Shown here in pieces: positions 44,101 to 50,196 of a stretch of DNA of 55,534 nucleotides (position 1 is its first letter; each line of letters starts with the position of its first letter). Both the position numbers and the translations under genes were made by a program. Source of the DNA: a virus. The notes beneath the pieces are model-generated. The model ran no database searches. It saw nothing but the letters and a program-made list of their open reading frames with translations, and was not told the origin of the DNA. The DNA is taken from the IMG/VR virus record IMGVR_UViG_3300001242_001222, positions 1-55,534 of that record. One strand, written 5' to 3'.

Positions 44101-44378
44101 CCGAAATCATAGTTTAATGGGCTTGCCTGTTCTGGCTCCGGCTTAGGTTTAGGCTTGTAGTTTTTATATGCTGGATTGATTCCCGGCTTATTCTTGAGGG
44201 CTCCACCAATATTTTCATCACCACCATCCGGCTGTTCGATCACCGGAACCTGTGGCGAATATGTAGTTTGAACGGGTGTTGTCTGGCCGCCGCCGTACAT
44301 TTTGGCGCCCTTCTGGATCTCATCAAAATTAACTGTACGTTGCTGCTGGTTTTTGGTTGGATCGTTATCAGGAAGCAT
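32130..44378 (-). CDS. Giant polyvalent protein, 4082 aa
   Basis: One 12.2-kb frame without interruption. Recognised pieces: N-terminal virion-like helices (1-830), Gln/Pro/Glu-rich linkers (~880-915, 1080-1170), an inorganic-pyrophosphatase-like polyvalent domain (~1180-1310, GRIEVQGLNIAIENPKGSER, GYFERTEGKDKDQVDVFLG), a zincin HEVVAHHG (1781-1788), a second zincin HEVQH (2057-2061), an ADP-ribosyltransferase-like domain (~2260-2535, FWKWFGDSKVVDESGRPL, VALDPNQIKSA), polyvalent domains (~2545-2930, EVQSDWAQSG), and an LPD38-like C-terminus (~3480-3960) with membrane-like helices. Such proteins are packaged and injected with DNA to counter host defence and set up infection. Confidence 0.9.
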   Translation of the reverse strand: MLPDNDPTKNQQQRTVNFDEIQKGAKMYGGGQTTPVQTTYSPQVPVIEQPDGGDENIGGALKNKPGINPAYKNYKPKPKPEPEQASPLNYDFGFDPNALLEQKSETTQMTATPQTTQAAANQVKGNQILAQPNIEKSELTGETRDANKRISDDFESIVLNYGVGDDAFQRFSDYLIRTQKMSPEDAENLANLTFAKVNSPDRVTLTKPDITPEQFLLNQDAQSQFAIADYLQQIDQRLTKLNYSGVNAAGAAKQEQVKGYQKQEFTPGVFDNGYMTTDKVREMIDVIPAMGEAGNMDAITMAKVHAANRIDQLNVDQATKDKYKKMAEDRLSTMDPILATEWVLRDRLIEIETALSIPQNEIFSNPEGVKQRLLEAGLPNGEAIFDELANIGAGLKQIEKTKEIKAAPKRGEESVGDFFQYFADNGEEALADALTLGLYGYGQTQDVKNLVERGTGPNASDADKAALMGYIFKDEAAKNNQLSWVYNTGGAVSEMVPFMLTFGAGRGMAKGMSRGATKYVIQQTEKITTKILPRIAGTVTSASIEGAFYTAVSPAFLESYANRQMKDVVFSTSPDGSITADFSKVEDPITSAYKAGVSTWLEFSTEGVGELFTGGRKLVMSELNKRIGKNILQKSGDELVSFMSKAKSDLRWDGTLSEYFEELVNGIAAPILTGEGDVSDFFEKENQYQLITSILLMDGAFKTAEASANGVSNIQNATNKRAYNKAGDVLVQTMGPDDANQLRDIMMIDDVEKREQAFIENGYLTPESSIDINAGNKIDSPEKASALIEFVKAASNYQISSDFEIQKIEEDLSKVVNKESGNIVIAEDAEGENYFVVQRSMKSVLAVNMETGKPQWKSADSLRIISDMPADKFAQGHAQQQEQETEAEILLQEEAQQQVQPEAQPEAQQQTPAYVPKLRDRHTIDGKEYYVAQMGDGMIQLNPVENPDGLAAPVTIPEQQLSEMVAAQQQPVVETPVTTEGSPVTTEGQITNTEGEQQAPQPVIKQFGTSDGKVNVDFTIDENKIATSNSTYDSEADAQKIITKLAPRFTGKREFTVVDVSDPNDVDAPNEYRIVSHPIQKAQAEQVQPVVEQQPVAETPIEQQAPVIEQQPIQEQPNETLTPTAETLTPQQETPQAEVIQPETEQAPVIEVPENTSSPEEITQQEAVTNTNPTEKQKEAGNYKKGRIEVQGLNIAIENPKGSERSGVDANGEPWSTTMNNTYGYFERTEGKDKDQVDVFLGDDLISENVYIIDQLDNNGNFDEHKVMLGFNSSAEAVAAYMANYDEGWTGFGAVTEMEMDNFKDWLGDGKRTHLPLSYSPSVGKATSETEFIDYVIKNSADPSQIYQAWQMENDRLPYNTLKPWQQALADGGYKTTQKSFANVYDPEQITQTLARMFFNKKGTPLDVIAMGFDMEGSQQDAEKIAEFMVELSRSNPKNSARRMALAEKFRTITGVWPSQYQRVSSKNNIEVIESFLKRYTSDKSMDLLSRLESVRNELTNDNYETIRHLIIDSRNGQIEKPVFQSTQTESSGSEFNQENQSSVPDDPGARPDSNEGEEDLTELESPFHAADSNLSPQSRQRIQQIDKEIAAARARWKVAVNERDKHAKELQNRVNLFGVDQEGPTNQIGMFDDVESDTSSENFQAAMAPYQRKVDEAKKYIDSLEKIRGEIISTDGNNLTLFRSNALEQIVAAAENDIAWHRLIQSVANDFAKGFGIPVRAISNMNELPDNVKEELKKAKAAKSDFMIDGFYNETSGSPEVVLIPSNISDVDKVKTLIAHEVVAHHGMRQLFGEKFDKLLTQVYNGMSEEQRAEIIDINKGYYSGKPQAIADEFLAYSFEDLMNGTAPTWMQSIWAEIKQMVRDLFNAYGIPFSETDLRVLAEKSKQNLIRNAAKQSVVAGQPMFSMAGDNAIKNMDEAIIVEEKKVEALQMSVLGYGANEIKLVTGWEKGPDGKWFYEFSDRNFTLKGSNVKSIIQDISIDFADPLDPEPRKVKLSDVIKAPEHFKYYPKLADITVRTESYGANIKGGFEQETQSIVINSNHNWTPTELRHTLLHEVQHAIQGIEGFEPGASMEARTDAISQIDQEARLLIGKQEDLSRWKNRNVSDRAKALSEINDQLKRLGKIRQRLAFELSDNDAYRVKLGEVNARNVIFRDEKRNEFAEKLIKDGVKPDEAIVIADNLVMAQPFSVTSVMSGMQFPVSMDHTLYLNAIVETGGVAMDATAEAIPETITVDGVERPTRNSDGKAIHPTISGIENFWKWFGDSKVVDESGRPLVVNHGSLSNFTEFDIEKSGQSNDIAKVGFWFSSAENFGENFAKEIWYGEGNSPVVYDTYLSIKNPKIFTTDSVDPKAISDIRSKIDAAENTISKLRSKWSEYYGNWQELEAFNLSAYGRIDDTNRDYYSARTKGSAAAMSDGLQAAEYVKELSVLKDKSDELHYSDAYQKFRTDVYKIAGKGSRDANIGGLGMSLNNAGEVVKEYVENLKNDGYDGIVIKGTSFDNGAAGGNNDQFVALDPNQIKSATGNTGAFDRNKPQIQFHASTKTPSPKTYQSTVETALSKIQQNKALPAQWKAMLMNSGAKPAELDWMGWDDNFNESGKIFTREDIQKWVDENRVEIEDITKGEIRPTIDPNIKVWENWAKSKYPDAENIEVVQNASSATQFGYNVLVDGKMVIQGGAQTYDYQLPKLTDAKYSDYQLPGGDNYKEMLLTMPVSVSGKITAIKHEKLNGDQYLYSIERDGEYEGLQSAISETEAIKLFKNRIATKEEKSAFKSSHFNEPNILAHIRFNERTDKDGNKVLFLEEVQSDWAQSGKKEGFKPKDFKWDTQLGKDAVAAIKDMNNLGFNSWQEAARQISKDPDFVQTFDIDPKYIQLLIDWKAAANIEKNVPDMPFKKTDQWAGLVMRRMIRYAAENNFDRIAWTNGEQQAERYDLSKQVNEIVAKKDNNENYALEIEYNGGGKRRVTVAEKDLENTVGRDLAKRIIDDFNIGKYNFPARKSNVYAGLDLKVGGEGMKAFYDNIIPSIANKIGKKFGAQVQPVELSEIGEVNSIPVTDSMKDSVLDGVPMFRASSGPRLPKNQKIVRGAGNRLRMLFGDRMQPVKLLQDEVIRRGGKIDTFSNAYDQENRARSRAMARIEKLSDKLLDPIEKKIVEIMKGNRSLTFQDIEKYLIAKHAPERNDYYRSKNTDEDPNRVYSGGIILPKDHPIREAYLQAQLASKVNPNTSTEEFNKISDELNEKLDFDGVPLDNDVANAIAADYESKIGKQKADELSVFVHDMNAAVLDLYLEYGAINEEQHTELSTRWSNYVPLRGWREDGKDIFDWQQGHGGNSNMLKSAEGRISEADSPLAYMENMMMSAVVWGEDNKTKQAFLNMIRKNYDKKDGLFEAKKVWYVKTGIIDPETGLEKTIETTVKPPDALFEADLVTTEVASEYKRHLPGSMAEQREVEVLENGEKYIIVTTDPDVANAINHNNDMWQDASRVSQRTVGRVTRFMSSLMTSKNPAFIIPNLTRDFAYAWISNASDNQGTSFVLNMRRASGAITRAMSGKAQPEKYDGITRNRYYYDKLYADFISGGGRTGFLRNMELDKIKVEIERDISILSKPLKPRNAAIHVGRFLNKTLDYMAGWSEDMSRFATYIAAVKTGKSDSEAIKAAKNVTVNFDRKGQLTSFLGAMYAFFNPAVQGGLNFMGLAKKNKVAITTASVSFFALGYIMGALNRMIGGDDDEFGNYYEALNPYLRKNYLIIPTFWDDDDKSFISIPLPPVFRSFYGMGEQLHSVVNGDKSVGGYVAGSLSDFANSFSPFEPGQLITENGGLTIRPLVPTSLQPMFDVWVTGKDFTGRDIRNAGFTKKIDDLTPNSMQAKKNTGEVYQWISDQLFQLGGGDPKVKSLLSIDDEGGVSKVPGIADWNPSNIEYLIESYLGGRGQFFNQLFKTSDAIVDGAIKYTKGEQDGVFDEVNANMIPVLNRFIRQPWRSQYVDQYWKLYNRYEEIDNYERAMFDKWYKENADMYSGLDPSKKSDKKSLLTHFEAETNLNVNPFFMDDIKEASKTLKDVTDENERLKIQREISEKYFDTIIKQQKP

Positions 44379-44383
44379 AGTGT

Positions 44384-45280
44384 TTACTTTGTTATGAACT
44401 GTTCGGTTACTTTGGCTGCATCCGGGACGGATAGATTATACTGATTGGTCAGCATATTGATGGCCTCGCGCTGATATTGCTCAGGGCTCAATCCGAGTGT
44501 GGTCAGATATTGCATTGAATAACCAATCTCAGCATCGGTCCCGCGGATATCCTCTGGAATTTCTGGCGCCTCGAGTGGATCATATCCAATATAGAAGTCA
44601 TCATCCTGTAAATACGGAGACATCGTTGGATCGGCAGCAAGCTTCATTTTAGCAAGCTTCAGGCGCTCGTTGTCGTTATTCAGTCTCGCGTATGCAAGTT
44701 GTAGAGCCTTCGCATCTTTAGTCTTGAGATAGTCTTTCCAGGCTTTATCCTGTTCCGCTTTAGCCTGCTGCATCGATACCCTGGCGGCGTTATACTCATT
44801 CATGTCCTTTTGCTTCTGCAGCTGCATGTCCTGATTGCCCTTGTAAATTCCAAGCTGCTCATCCCACTTTTTGTTTGCATCATCCTGGGCCTGTTTCTTC
44901 ATCCGGAGTCCAGCGACGGTATTGGTATATGCATCTCGCCTTGTTGTGTAGTCGGTGTTTAGGTCCTGTAACCCCTTGAACACGAATGGTTGTATCTGTG
45001 ATGGCTGTCTCCTTTCGACATTACCCTTCGTTGCGGCAGTAACCATATCCCCGATTGCGCGAAATCCTTCACCGTAGGCATTGGCCTTTGAAAGTCGGCG
45101 GAGTCTTTCTTCGGATGCTGTGTCATACTTAGGCTTGGTTGTTTCAAGGAGGGTTTCAAGCTGTGCGTACCAATCCTCCTGCTCTTTTTCCTGTTGCTGA
45201 CCTGAGCCAGCCTGGACCGGAGTTTTAAACAGGTCGAGGTTTGCGGTTATTTCGTTTGGATCTGGCATGTGATTATTCAT
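44384..45280 (-). CDS. Internal virion protein candidate, coiled coil
   Basis: A 298-residue Gln/Lys/Ala-rich helical protein (GQQQEKEQEDWYAQLETLLE, LQKQKDMNEYNAARVSMQQA, then a C-terminal globular TLGLSPEQYQREAINMLTNQ). Position between portal/polyvalent genes and another internal-type protein suggests an ejection protein carried inside the capsid. It overlaps the upstream gene by 8 bp. Confidence 0.6.
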   Translation of the reverse strand: MNNHMPDPNEITANLDLFKTPVQAGSGQQQEKEQEDWYAQLETLLETTKPKYDTASEERLRRLSKANAYGEGFRAIGDMVTAATKGNVERRQPSQIQPFVFKGLQDLNTDYTTRRDAYTNTVAGLRMKKQAQDDANKKWDEQLGIYKGNQDMQLQKQKDMNEYNAARVSMQQAKAEQDKAWKDYLKTKDAKALQLAYARLNNDNERLKLAKMKLAADPTMSPYLQDDDFYIGYDPLEAPEIPEDIRGTDAEIGYSMQYLTTLGLSPEQYQREAINMLTNQYNLSVPDAAKVTEQFITK

Positions 45281-45848
45281 TTGGTTTCATTGAATCAAGC
45301 CACGCAAAGTTCATAGCCGCGTCACCAATGTTTCCGCCGGCGTTGGACCAGTTGGCCGCATTCTGTTGATGGAAATTCGATTGGATGTTCCCGCGTGCCA
45401 TTGCAAGGTTGTTTAATACGCTGTCAATACCTGACTGGCGCTGATTGAATTCAGATCTTGCCGCATCCTTCCGTGCCTCATCCTGAATTCCAATGCTGTT
45501 CACTGTATCACCGACGGTCTGACCCATCGCAGTGTTGTTTGCAACAACCGCCTCGTCGGATCCACCGGTTAGTGCAGCCTGGGCCTTTCCCTGCTCACTC
45601 CTTCCGCGAACATAGTCCATCAGCTTTGTCATCTGGGCTTTTGCTGTTTTGCTCTGTAGTGCGGGAGTGTTGGATATATCCGAATACCACTTATCAAGTT
45701 CAGCCTGCCTCTTATCCGCAGTACCCTGAACAGTGTCAAGCGCGCCGAGTGACGCGTTAAGCGCTTTCTTATTCTGTCGTCCGGAGAAGATCCCCGAGAC
45801 AAGTGATCCGGCAGCGCCGATTCCGAGAGCTAATAATGGGAGGGGCAT
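45273..45848 (-). CDS. Internal virion (DNA ejection) protein candidate
   Basis: A 191-residue protein. N-terminal Gly/Ala helix LLALGIGAAGSLVSGIFSGR with GxxxG-type motifs, then Gln/Ala-rich helices (QGKAQAALTGGSDEAVVANN) typical of podovirus gp14-like proteins that form the trans-envelope channel. First gene of the long leftward operon, facing the rightward gene at 45975. Confidence 0.65.
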   Translation of the reverse strand: MPLPLLALGIGAAGSLVSGIFSGRQNKKALNASLGALDTVQGTADKRQAELDKWYSDISNTPALQSKTAKAQMTKLMDYVRGRSEQGKAQAALTGGSDEAVVANNTAMGQTVGDTVNSIGIQDEARKDAARSEFNQRQSGIDSVLNNLAMARGNIQSNFHQQNAANWSNAGGNIGDAAMNFAWLDSMKPNE

Positions 45849-45950
45849 GGTTGTAAATTTTCCCCGAAAATACGTCGCAATAATAAGGTGATTGCATCAA
45901 TTATATTCAATATTGTTGTTATTAACTGCAAAAATCACATCAAACCAGCG

Positions 45951-45958
45951 TACATTTG
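45951..45958 (+). promoter_or_regulatory. Rightward promoter -7 element
   Basis: TACATTTG at 45951-45958, 16 bp before the ATG at 45975. The -33 element is unclear. The divergent region (45849-45974) also holds GCATCAATTA and CAATATTG (45894-45915), words shared with the other phage promoters. Confidence 0.5.
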
Positions 45959-45974
45959 TCGAACACAATGTTTT

Positions 45975-46451
45975 ATGCGCAAGAAAACGGAAGCAAAAAA
46001 TGACACCAAAGAACTTCAGGTTACCAATCTGGACGAATTAATGGTGTTGGAGTCGGATGAGATTGTGCCATTATCCGATGAGCGAATGACGGAGCTCGAA
46101 GACAACGCAACAAGACTGGCCTATGAGATCCGGGATAAGGCTCTGCAGAAATTAAAGACGGCAACAGAAAGAGCATTCGACGCAAACACCCTTGGGAATA
46201 TCATTGCAGTCTCCCAGGGTGTGATCAACCGTCCGAAGTTGGGAGCCAAAACAGCCGATGTCGGTTTCTTTGAAAACCTAAACCAGCAGCTAAAGGTCAA
46301 GGTTGAAACCAAGACAATTGAGATAACATATCAAAAAATACCCACACAGAATGAAAAAGAAATTAAGCCTGAACGGAATAGTGGCAAGTCAACCAAACGC
46401 GCAGGGTCCGGCGGGAAACATGTCGGAGGTAATAAACGCAAGGCTCGATGA
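45975..46451 (+). CDS. Acidic-to-basic helical protein, unassigned
   Basis: A 158-residue protein; ATG 45975 chosen since upstream in-frame codons cross the promoter. The N-terminus is acidic (LDELMVLESDEIVPLSDERM), the middle helical (NATRLAYEIRDKALQKLKTA, LGNIIAVSQGVINRPK), the C-terminus strongly basic (STKRAGSGGKHVGGNKRKAR). The 3' end overlaps the next gene by 101 bp. The middle part has the feel of a terminase-small-subunit or DNA-binding helical bundle, but this is not supported further. Confidence 0.5.
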   Translation: MRKKTEAKNDTKELQVTNLDELMVLESDEIVPLSDERMTELEDNATRLAYEIRDKALQKLKTATERAFDANTLGNIIAVSQGVINRPKLGAKTADVGFFENLNQQLKVKVETKTIEITYQKIPTQNEKEIKPERNSGKSTKRAGSGGKHVGGNKRKAR

Positions 46452-49002
46452 TGGTGCGTGGAGATCTGTTCCGCCGGTAAAGAAACACACACTATCTGCT
46501 GATGCTCTGTTTGTTCACGTGTTGGATGACCGGGAGAATTTTATCTTCTGGGAGGAGAATAATCTGTCGGTTGGCTACATGGATCCAGCGGGAGTGACCT
46601 ATCCAATATTTGATGCTGTTTCAACTGATTTTATATTCACTCAGTACAAAAATATTCTGATCGTGTCATCGGTTACGGATATGTATCGGAAGTATTGTAT
46701 CTGGGACGCAACGGATGAAACATATCTTGTGATTGATACATCTGAAATAAACCTTGATATTCAGTTATATACAGAGTTGACCGCCACACCGCTCGTGGCG
46801 TGTAGTGGAATGAGTGATCATGAAACAAACCTAACGACCGCCAAAAAGAAGGGTGAGTTTTACGGGCAGGTTTTGATAGTGTATGCTTTCGAAACAATTT
46901 ACGGGGAAATCATTAAGCATAGTCGGCCTATTTACGCATACATAGGAGCTGGATGGTGGGGGGATCCATACAACGGAAACTATAATTTTTATAAAGGGTT
47001 TGTAATGGCGCGCATCCTGAACAATGCAAGGAATAACGCGTTTATGCTTAAAAAAACATTGTTTGGAAAAATTATAAAATCTGTAAACTTTTACATGACC
47101 GACCCTCTTCATGACACAGTTCTGAAAGAGGATAACGATCTTGAAAAACTCAATATTGATTATTTTTATGGGGAACAGGTTTTTTTAGAATTATATAAAT
47201 ACGACTTCAAGTCTCTTGTGGAAAACAATACAAGCGTGTACACGGATTTCAAGCTACTAATGAATAGTAATTTACAGTTTGATACAGTCACGCCATCATA
47301 TCAATATCCGGGAGACGTCACGGATATGGCAACCAGAGATGAAATGCCGGTTGATAATTTTTCTCATCACGCATTTGTTGCAAACCATAACCACATATAC
47401 AACAATCGGTTACTATTGGCAGACGTTTCAACATCCTTGCGTGATCCAGAGACGGCGGAAATGTTTACATACCCAACTGATAAGTGTGGTGGTGGTGTGT
47501 CGATTGGCACACATTCATTAAAGCTTGAAATAACGCTTCAATCTTCAAGTGGTGAAAAAATAACACTATGTGATTATGCTAATGTTGATGTTATTTCACA
47601 CAACGCAACGTCGCAGGTTGCATGGCTTCCCGTAATAACATACCCAGACAACAGGGCAATCAGGGTTAGAATTATCGAGGATTGGTTGGGGGCTTTAACT
47701 TATTTTAATTGTCCTTTGGCTGGTTTAGAGATGAAGGCCCATGCGCTTCACAATTATTCGTTTGTTTGTGCAAGTAGCGGTAATCCATTTATTCCATACG
47801 GGGGTGTCGAATTTGCATCTCTTAAGGGCGTTACTATTAACTGGAAGGGTGGTACTTCTGCTGGACCAGTGGTTGATAATACTAAAGACAACATCATAAA
47901 AGACCCAAACCGTGTTCAGGCGTCCGCGGTCGACAATGTGTTTTATTTCCCGGCACTAAATTCCTATCAGGTTGGAAACTCAAGGGTCCTCGCCATCAGT
48001 GAGAATGCAATGCCGGTATCAACTGGCCAGTTCGGATCATATCCGTTGATCGCCTTCACGGAGTCTGGCATCTGGGCTATGAATGTAGATCCATCCGGAG
48101 CCATGTTTGTCACATCCATCACTCCGATATCGGATGATCGACTCTCGAGTGCGGGATCATTAACGAAGGCCGGGAATATTATTCTCTTTGCCTCATCAAA
48201 GGGCATCGGCGCCATGGCTGGGCAGGATATTCAGTACATCAGCCAGCTGATTGATGGGTTGGATTTCAAGACGAAGATCTATTCCAACGCGCATTTCAAC
48301 ACCATCGCGACCGGCGCAAACTTCGGGACGTTCTTCAGCCTCCTGACAACCACGAAGCTTAGTTCCTACATCGGGGGGATGACTGGCATCGGAGGAACAA
48401 CCGCCTGTATTATGGGTTTTGATCCGATTGAAAACGAGTTGATTATCTCCAATCCATCATTCGCATATTCCTGGATCTATTCATTCAAACATCAGGTATG
48501 GACAAAGAGTAGTGTTGTTTACAGAAGGTTTCTCTATGGTCGAAGCCGGACCTACGCACTCCGGAATGGATCCAATCAGCTTTATATCCTGGGGGAAGTC
48601 AGCGCAACAACCTACACGGGTGTTTATGCTACGGACTTTGCTGCAGAACCGGAATTGTTCCGGCCGATGGTATTTATCAGTCAGCCATTCCAGGGAGAGG
48701 CCGCGGATATCTATACGAAGATTGAGCAGCTTTTTGCCGACGGATCCGGAATTGTCGCCAGTGGAAAGTCGCTTGGTATATTTCTGTTTTCATCCGTTGA
48801 TGGTGAAAGCTGGTATATGAATTCGGCGGTTGATATTCTGGGAACATCCACGGAACTGAAGTGGCGCAATATTCAGACACAAAGATCTGGTTTCTCAGCA
48901 AAGTATCACATCCTGATGATCTGCGGCCCGATGGGCGACGTGTATATTTCTCCTGAGATGGAGATTAGTTTCTCTGAAAAATATACAAGAAAAAGCCGCT
49001 AA
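46351..49002 (+). CDS. Large structural protein, possible tail/ring component
   Basis: An 883-residue beta-rich protein. The N-terminus MKKKLSLNGIVASQPNAQGP, then MSEVINARLDDGAWRSVPPV resembles large structural proteins of Bacteroidetes podoviruses. No enzymatic motif; repeated aromatic strands (GSYPLIAFTESGIWAMNVDP, KGIGAMAGQDIQYISQLIDG) suggest a beta-propeller-like tail hub or tail tube. It is the only very large virion gene on the plus strand. Confidence 0.6.
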   Translation: MKKKLSLNGIVASQPNAQGPAGNMSEVINARLDDGAWRSVPPVKKHTLSADALFVHVLDDRENFIFWEENNLSVGYMDPAGVTYPIFDAVSTDFIFTQYKNILIVSSVTDMYRKYCIWDATDETYLVIDTSEINLDIQLYTELTATPLVACSGMSDHETNLTTAKKKGEFYGQVLIVYAFETIYGEIIKHSRPIYAYIGAGWWGDPYNGNYNFYKGFVMARILNNARNNAFMLKKTLFGKIIKSVNFYMTDPLHDTVLKEDNDLEKLNIDYFYGEQVFLELYKYDFKSLVENNTSVYTDFKLLMNSNLQFDTVTPSYQYPGDVTDMATRDEMPVDNFSHHAFVANHNHIYNNRLLLADVSTSLRDPETAEMFTYPTDKCGGGVSIGTHSLKLEITLQSSSGEKITLCDYANVDVISHNATSQVAWLPVITYPDNRAIRVRIIEDWLGALTYFNCPLAGLEMKAHALHNYSFVCASSGNPFIPYGGVEFASLKGVTINWKGGTSAGPVVDNTKDNIIKDPNRVQASAVDNVFYFPALNSYQVGNSRVLAISENAMPVSTGQFGSYPLIAFTESGIWAMNVDPSGAMFVTSITPISDDRLSSAGSLTKAGNIILFASSKGIGAMAGQDIQYISQLIDGLDFKTKIYSNAHFNTIATGANFGTFFSLLTTTKLSSYIGGMTGIGGTTACIMGFDPIENELIISNPSFAYSWIYSFKHQVWTKSSVVYRRFLYGRSRTYALRNGSNQLYILGEVSATTYTGVYATDFAAEPELFRPMVFISQPFQGEAADIYTKIEQLFADGSGIVASGKSLGIFLFSSVDGESWYMNSAVDILGTSTELKWRNIQTQRSGFSAKYHILMICGPMGDVYISPEMEISFSEKYTRKSR

Positions 49003-49044
49003 AATGACGTTAAGTTATATTTCTGTATATCAATACATTATGGC

Positions 49045-49455
49045 ATGATAAGGCAATTAGAAGTTCAAAACAGCCAAATTGATAGAAGCACCGTGGGTAT
49101 AAAATGCTGGCTCACGGCAAGCGGTATTACTGAAGTTCGGAGATACACCAAAAGTTACGAGGGAGCGGAAATCGTAAATACGTGGGTCTGCGAGGAGAAA
49201 AAGATCCTGGTGGAGATAATCTACAGTGGACAGCTATATACGCTCTGGTTGCCCGCCTATGAGCGTTTTTATCGGCTTGGATTGCGTAAGGAGTCTCTGA
49301 TGTTTCAGCCGCGCGCAAGAATTCCATTTTTTTTGTATGAACGGATGATGAGAATTTCCGGGGTGTGGCGGATGGATATAAACGACACGATGAGAAGATT
49401 GATTGATCTGGGAATTCAGGCAGCCGAAAAAGAGATTCGGGATAATTCAAAATAA
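49045..49455 (+). CDS. Hypothetical phage protein, 136 aa
   Basis: A 136-residue protein, ATG 49045. Beta strands first (VGIKCWLTASGITEVRRYTK, KILVEIIYSGQLYTLWLPAY), helical C-terminus (DTMRRLIDLGIQAAEKEIRD). Not recognised. Last gene before the 950-bp non-coding region, with a hairpin and T-rich tract shortly after. Confidence 0.5.
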   Translation: MIRQLEVQNSQIDRSTVGIKCWLTASGITEVRRYTKSYEGAEIVNTWVCEEKKILVEIIYSGQLYTLWLPAYERFYRLGLRKESLMFQPRARIPFFLYERMMRISGVWRMDINDTMRRLIDLGIQAAEKEIRDNSK

Positions 49456-49470
49456 TTTTTTGTTTTAAAA

Positions 49471-49505
49471 AAAAAGAACACGATGTGCGAAGCACTTCTT
49501 TCTTT
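49471..49505 (+). terminator. Hairpin terminator after 49455
   Basis: GTGC-GAA-GCAC (49485-49495), flanked by an A-run with GAA upstream and TTCTTTCTTTTTC downstream, so the stem can extend. Ends the rightward structural operon and abuts the polypyrimidine tract. Confidence 0.55.
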
Positions 49506-49548
49506 TTCTTTCTTTTCCTTTCCTTTCTATTTCCTTTCCTTTCCTTTT
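49496..49548 (+). repeat. Polypyrimidine tract (CTTTC repeats)
   Basis: About 53 bp with only one purine-containing interruption, built from TTTC/TTTCC units (CTTTCCTTTC...). It can adopt triplex or easily melted structure and lies 14 bp before the first iteron, which suits an unwinding region of an origin. Confidence 0.75.
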
Positions 49549-49561
49549 ATGCACCGATTGA

Positions 49562-49643
49562 TCGACGATCGTTCGACGAGTGATCGTAGAAATTTACGAT
49601 GATTCGACGATTAATCGACGACCATTCGACGATCGTTCGACGA
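49562..49643 (+). repeat. Iteron array 1: TCGACGA every 11 bp
   Basis: Six exact TCGACGA copies start at 49562, 49573, 49604, 49615, 49626 and 49637, with a degenerate copy at 49584 (TCGTAGA); neighbours are exactly 11 bp apart. One helical turn spacing places the sites on one face of the DNA. Candidate origin, partition or regulatory array. Confidence 0.85.
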
Positions 49644-49775
49644 CAAAACGCTGTAACGTATTGATAATCAAGATAGGCATTTTTGGGGGTACATAAACTT
49701 TTGGGGTATTTCCGGGGATGTTTTTGAACGTTGGGTGAATCTTTGTAATTTATGATGCGGGAGGGTTTTTAAAAT

Positions 49776-49837
49776 TCGACGAGCGTTCGACGATTGATCG
49801 ACGATGATTCGACGAGCGTTCGACGAATAGTCGTCGA
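49776..49837 (+). repeat. Iteron array 2: TCGACGA every 11 bp with inverted end
   Basis: Five exact copies at 49776, 49787, 49798, 49809 and 49820, 11 bp apart, then the inverse TCGTCGA at 49831, again 11 bp on, making the palindrome TTCGACGA-ATAG-TCGTCGAA. 132 bp of other sequence separates it from array 1, including G/T-rich runs; no gene is visible in that spacer. Confidence 0.85.
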
Positions 49838-49879
49838 ATGGTATGCGAATGATCGTGGTGTTAATTGATGGTTAAATTG

Positions 49880-49910
49880 TTGCATTGTGTTAGCGTATTG
49901 CTTAACTTTG
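49880..49910 (+). promoter_or_regulatory. Promoter of the tRNA/accessory operon
   Basis: TTG at 49880-49882, 20-bp spacer, TAACTTTG at 49903-49910, a full Bacteroidetes-type match. It reads into the tRNA-like element, tRNA-Asn and genes from 50407, and lies just after iteron array 2, so iteron-bound protein could regulate it. Confidence 0.72.
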
Positions 49911-49967
49911 TGTTCGTGATTTTTTCATAGGTAAGTTTTAGTTGACAGCCGCGAAAGACCGGCACCT

Positions 49968-50090
49968 GGTTCAGTGGATTAGTGGAAGATCGTCAATATG
50001 AAGCCGGTAGGGGAAGCTCTTGAAAAAACTCGTAAAGTAAAGGCACCGTAAAGCTTTGAGAAGGCGAGGGTTCGATTCCCTCCTGGACCG
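49968..50090 (+). tRNA. tRNA-like element with ~50-nt insertion
   Basis: Acceptor GGTTCAG (49968-49974) pairs 7/7 with CTGGACC (50083-50089), discriminator G50090. D-arm GATT/GATC (49977-49991) with GG in the loop. T-arm GAGGG-TTCGATT-CCCTC (50066-50082). Between D and T arms are 73 nt instead of about 22-37. TCAAT (49993-49997) could pair with TTTGA (50055-50059) as anticodon stem, leaving 57 nt in place of a 7-nt loop. It may be a tRNA with an insertion, a fused degenerate tRNA, or a decoy. The anticodon cannot be assigned. Confidence 0.5.
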
Positions 50091-50196
50091 CAAACCGTAA
50101 AAAGAAAGGGTGTGGTGAAAGTTATTTTTTTCAGGTGAAGCTGACAGGGAAAAGATGATTTCGCCAAAGTACACGGAGATAGCCACACCCGTTATT

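Noticed and set aside
49494-49840. CRISPR array
   Set aside because: The repeat is 7 bp with an 11-bp period, too short for CRISPR repeats and spacers, and no cas genes are near.
49971-50188. Two overlapping minus-strand ORFs opposite the tRNA-like element
   Set aside because: Sequences of the RRESNPRLL/GGNRTLAF type are typical false translations of the complement of tRNA T-arms.
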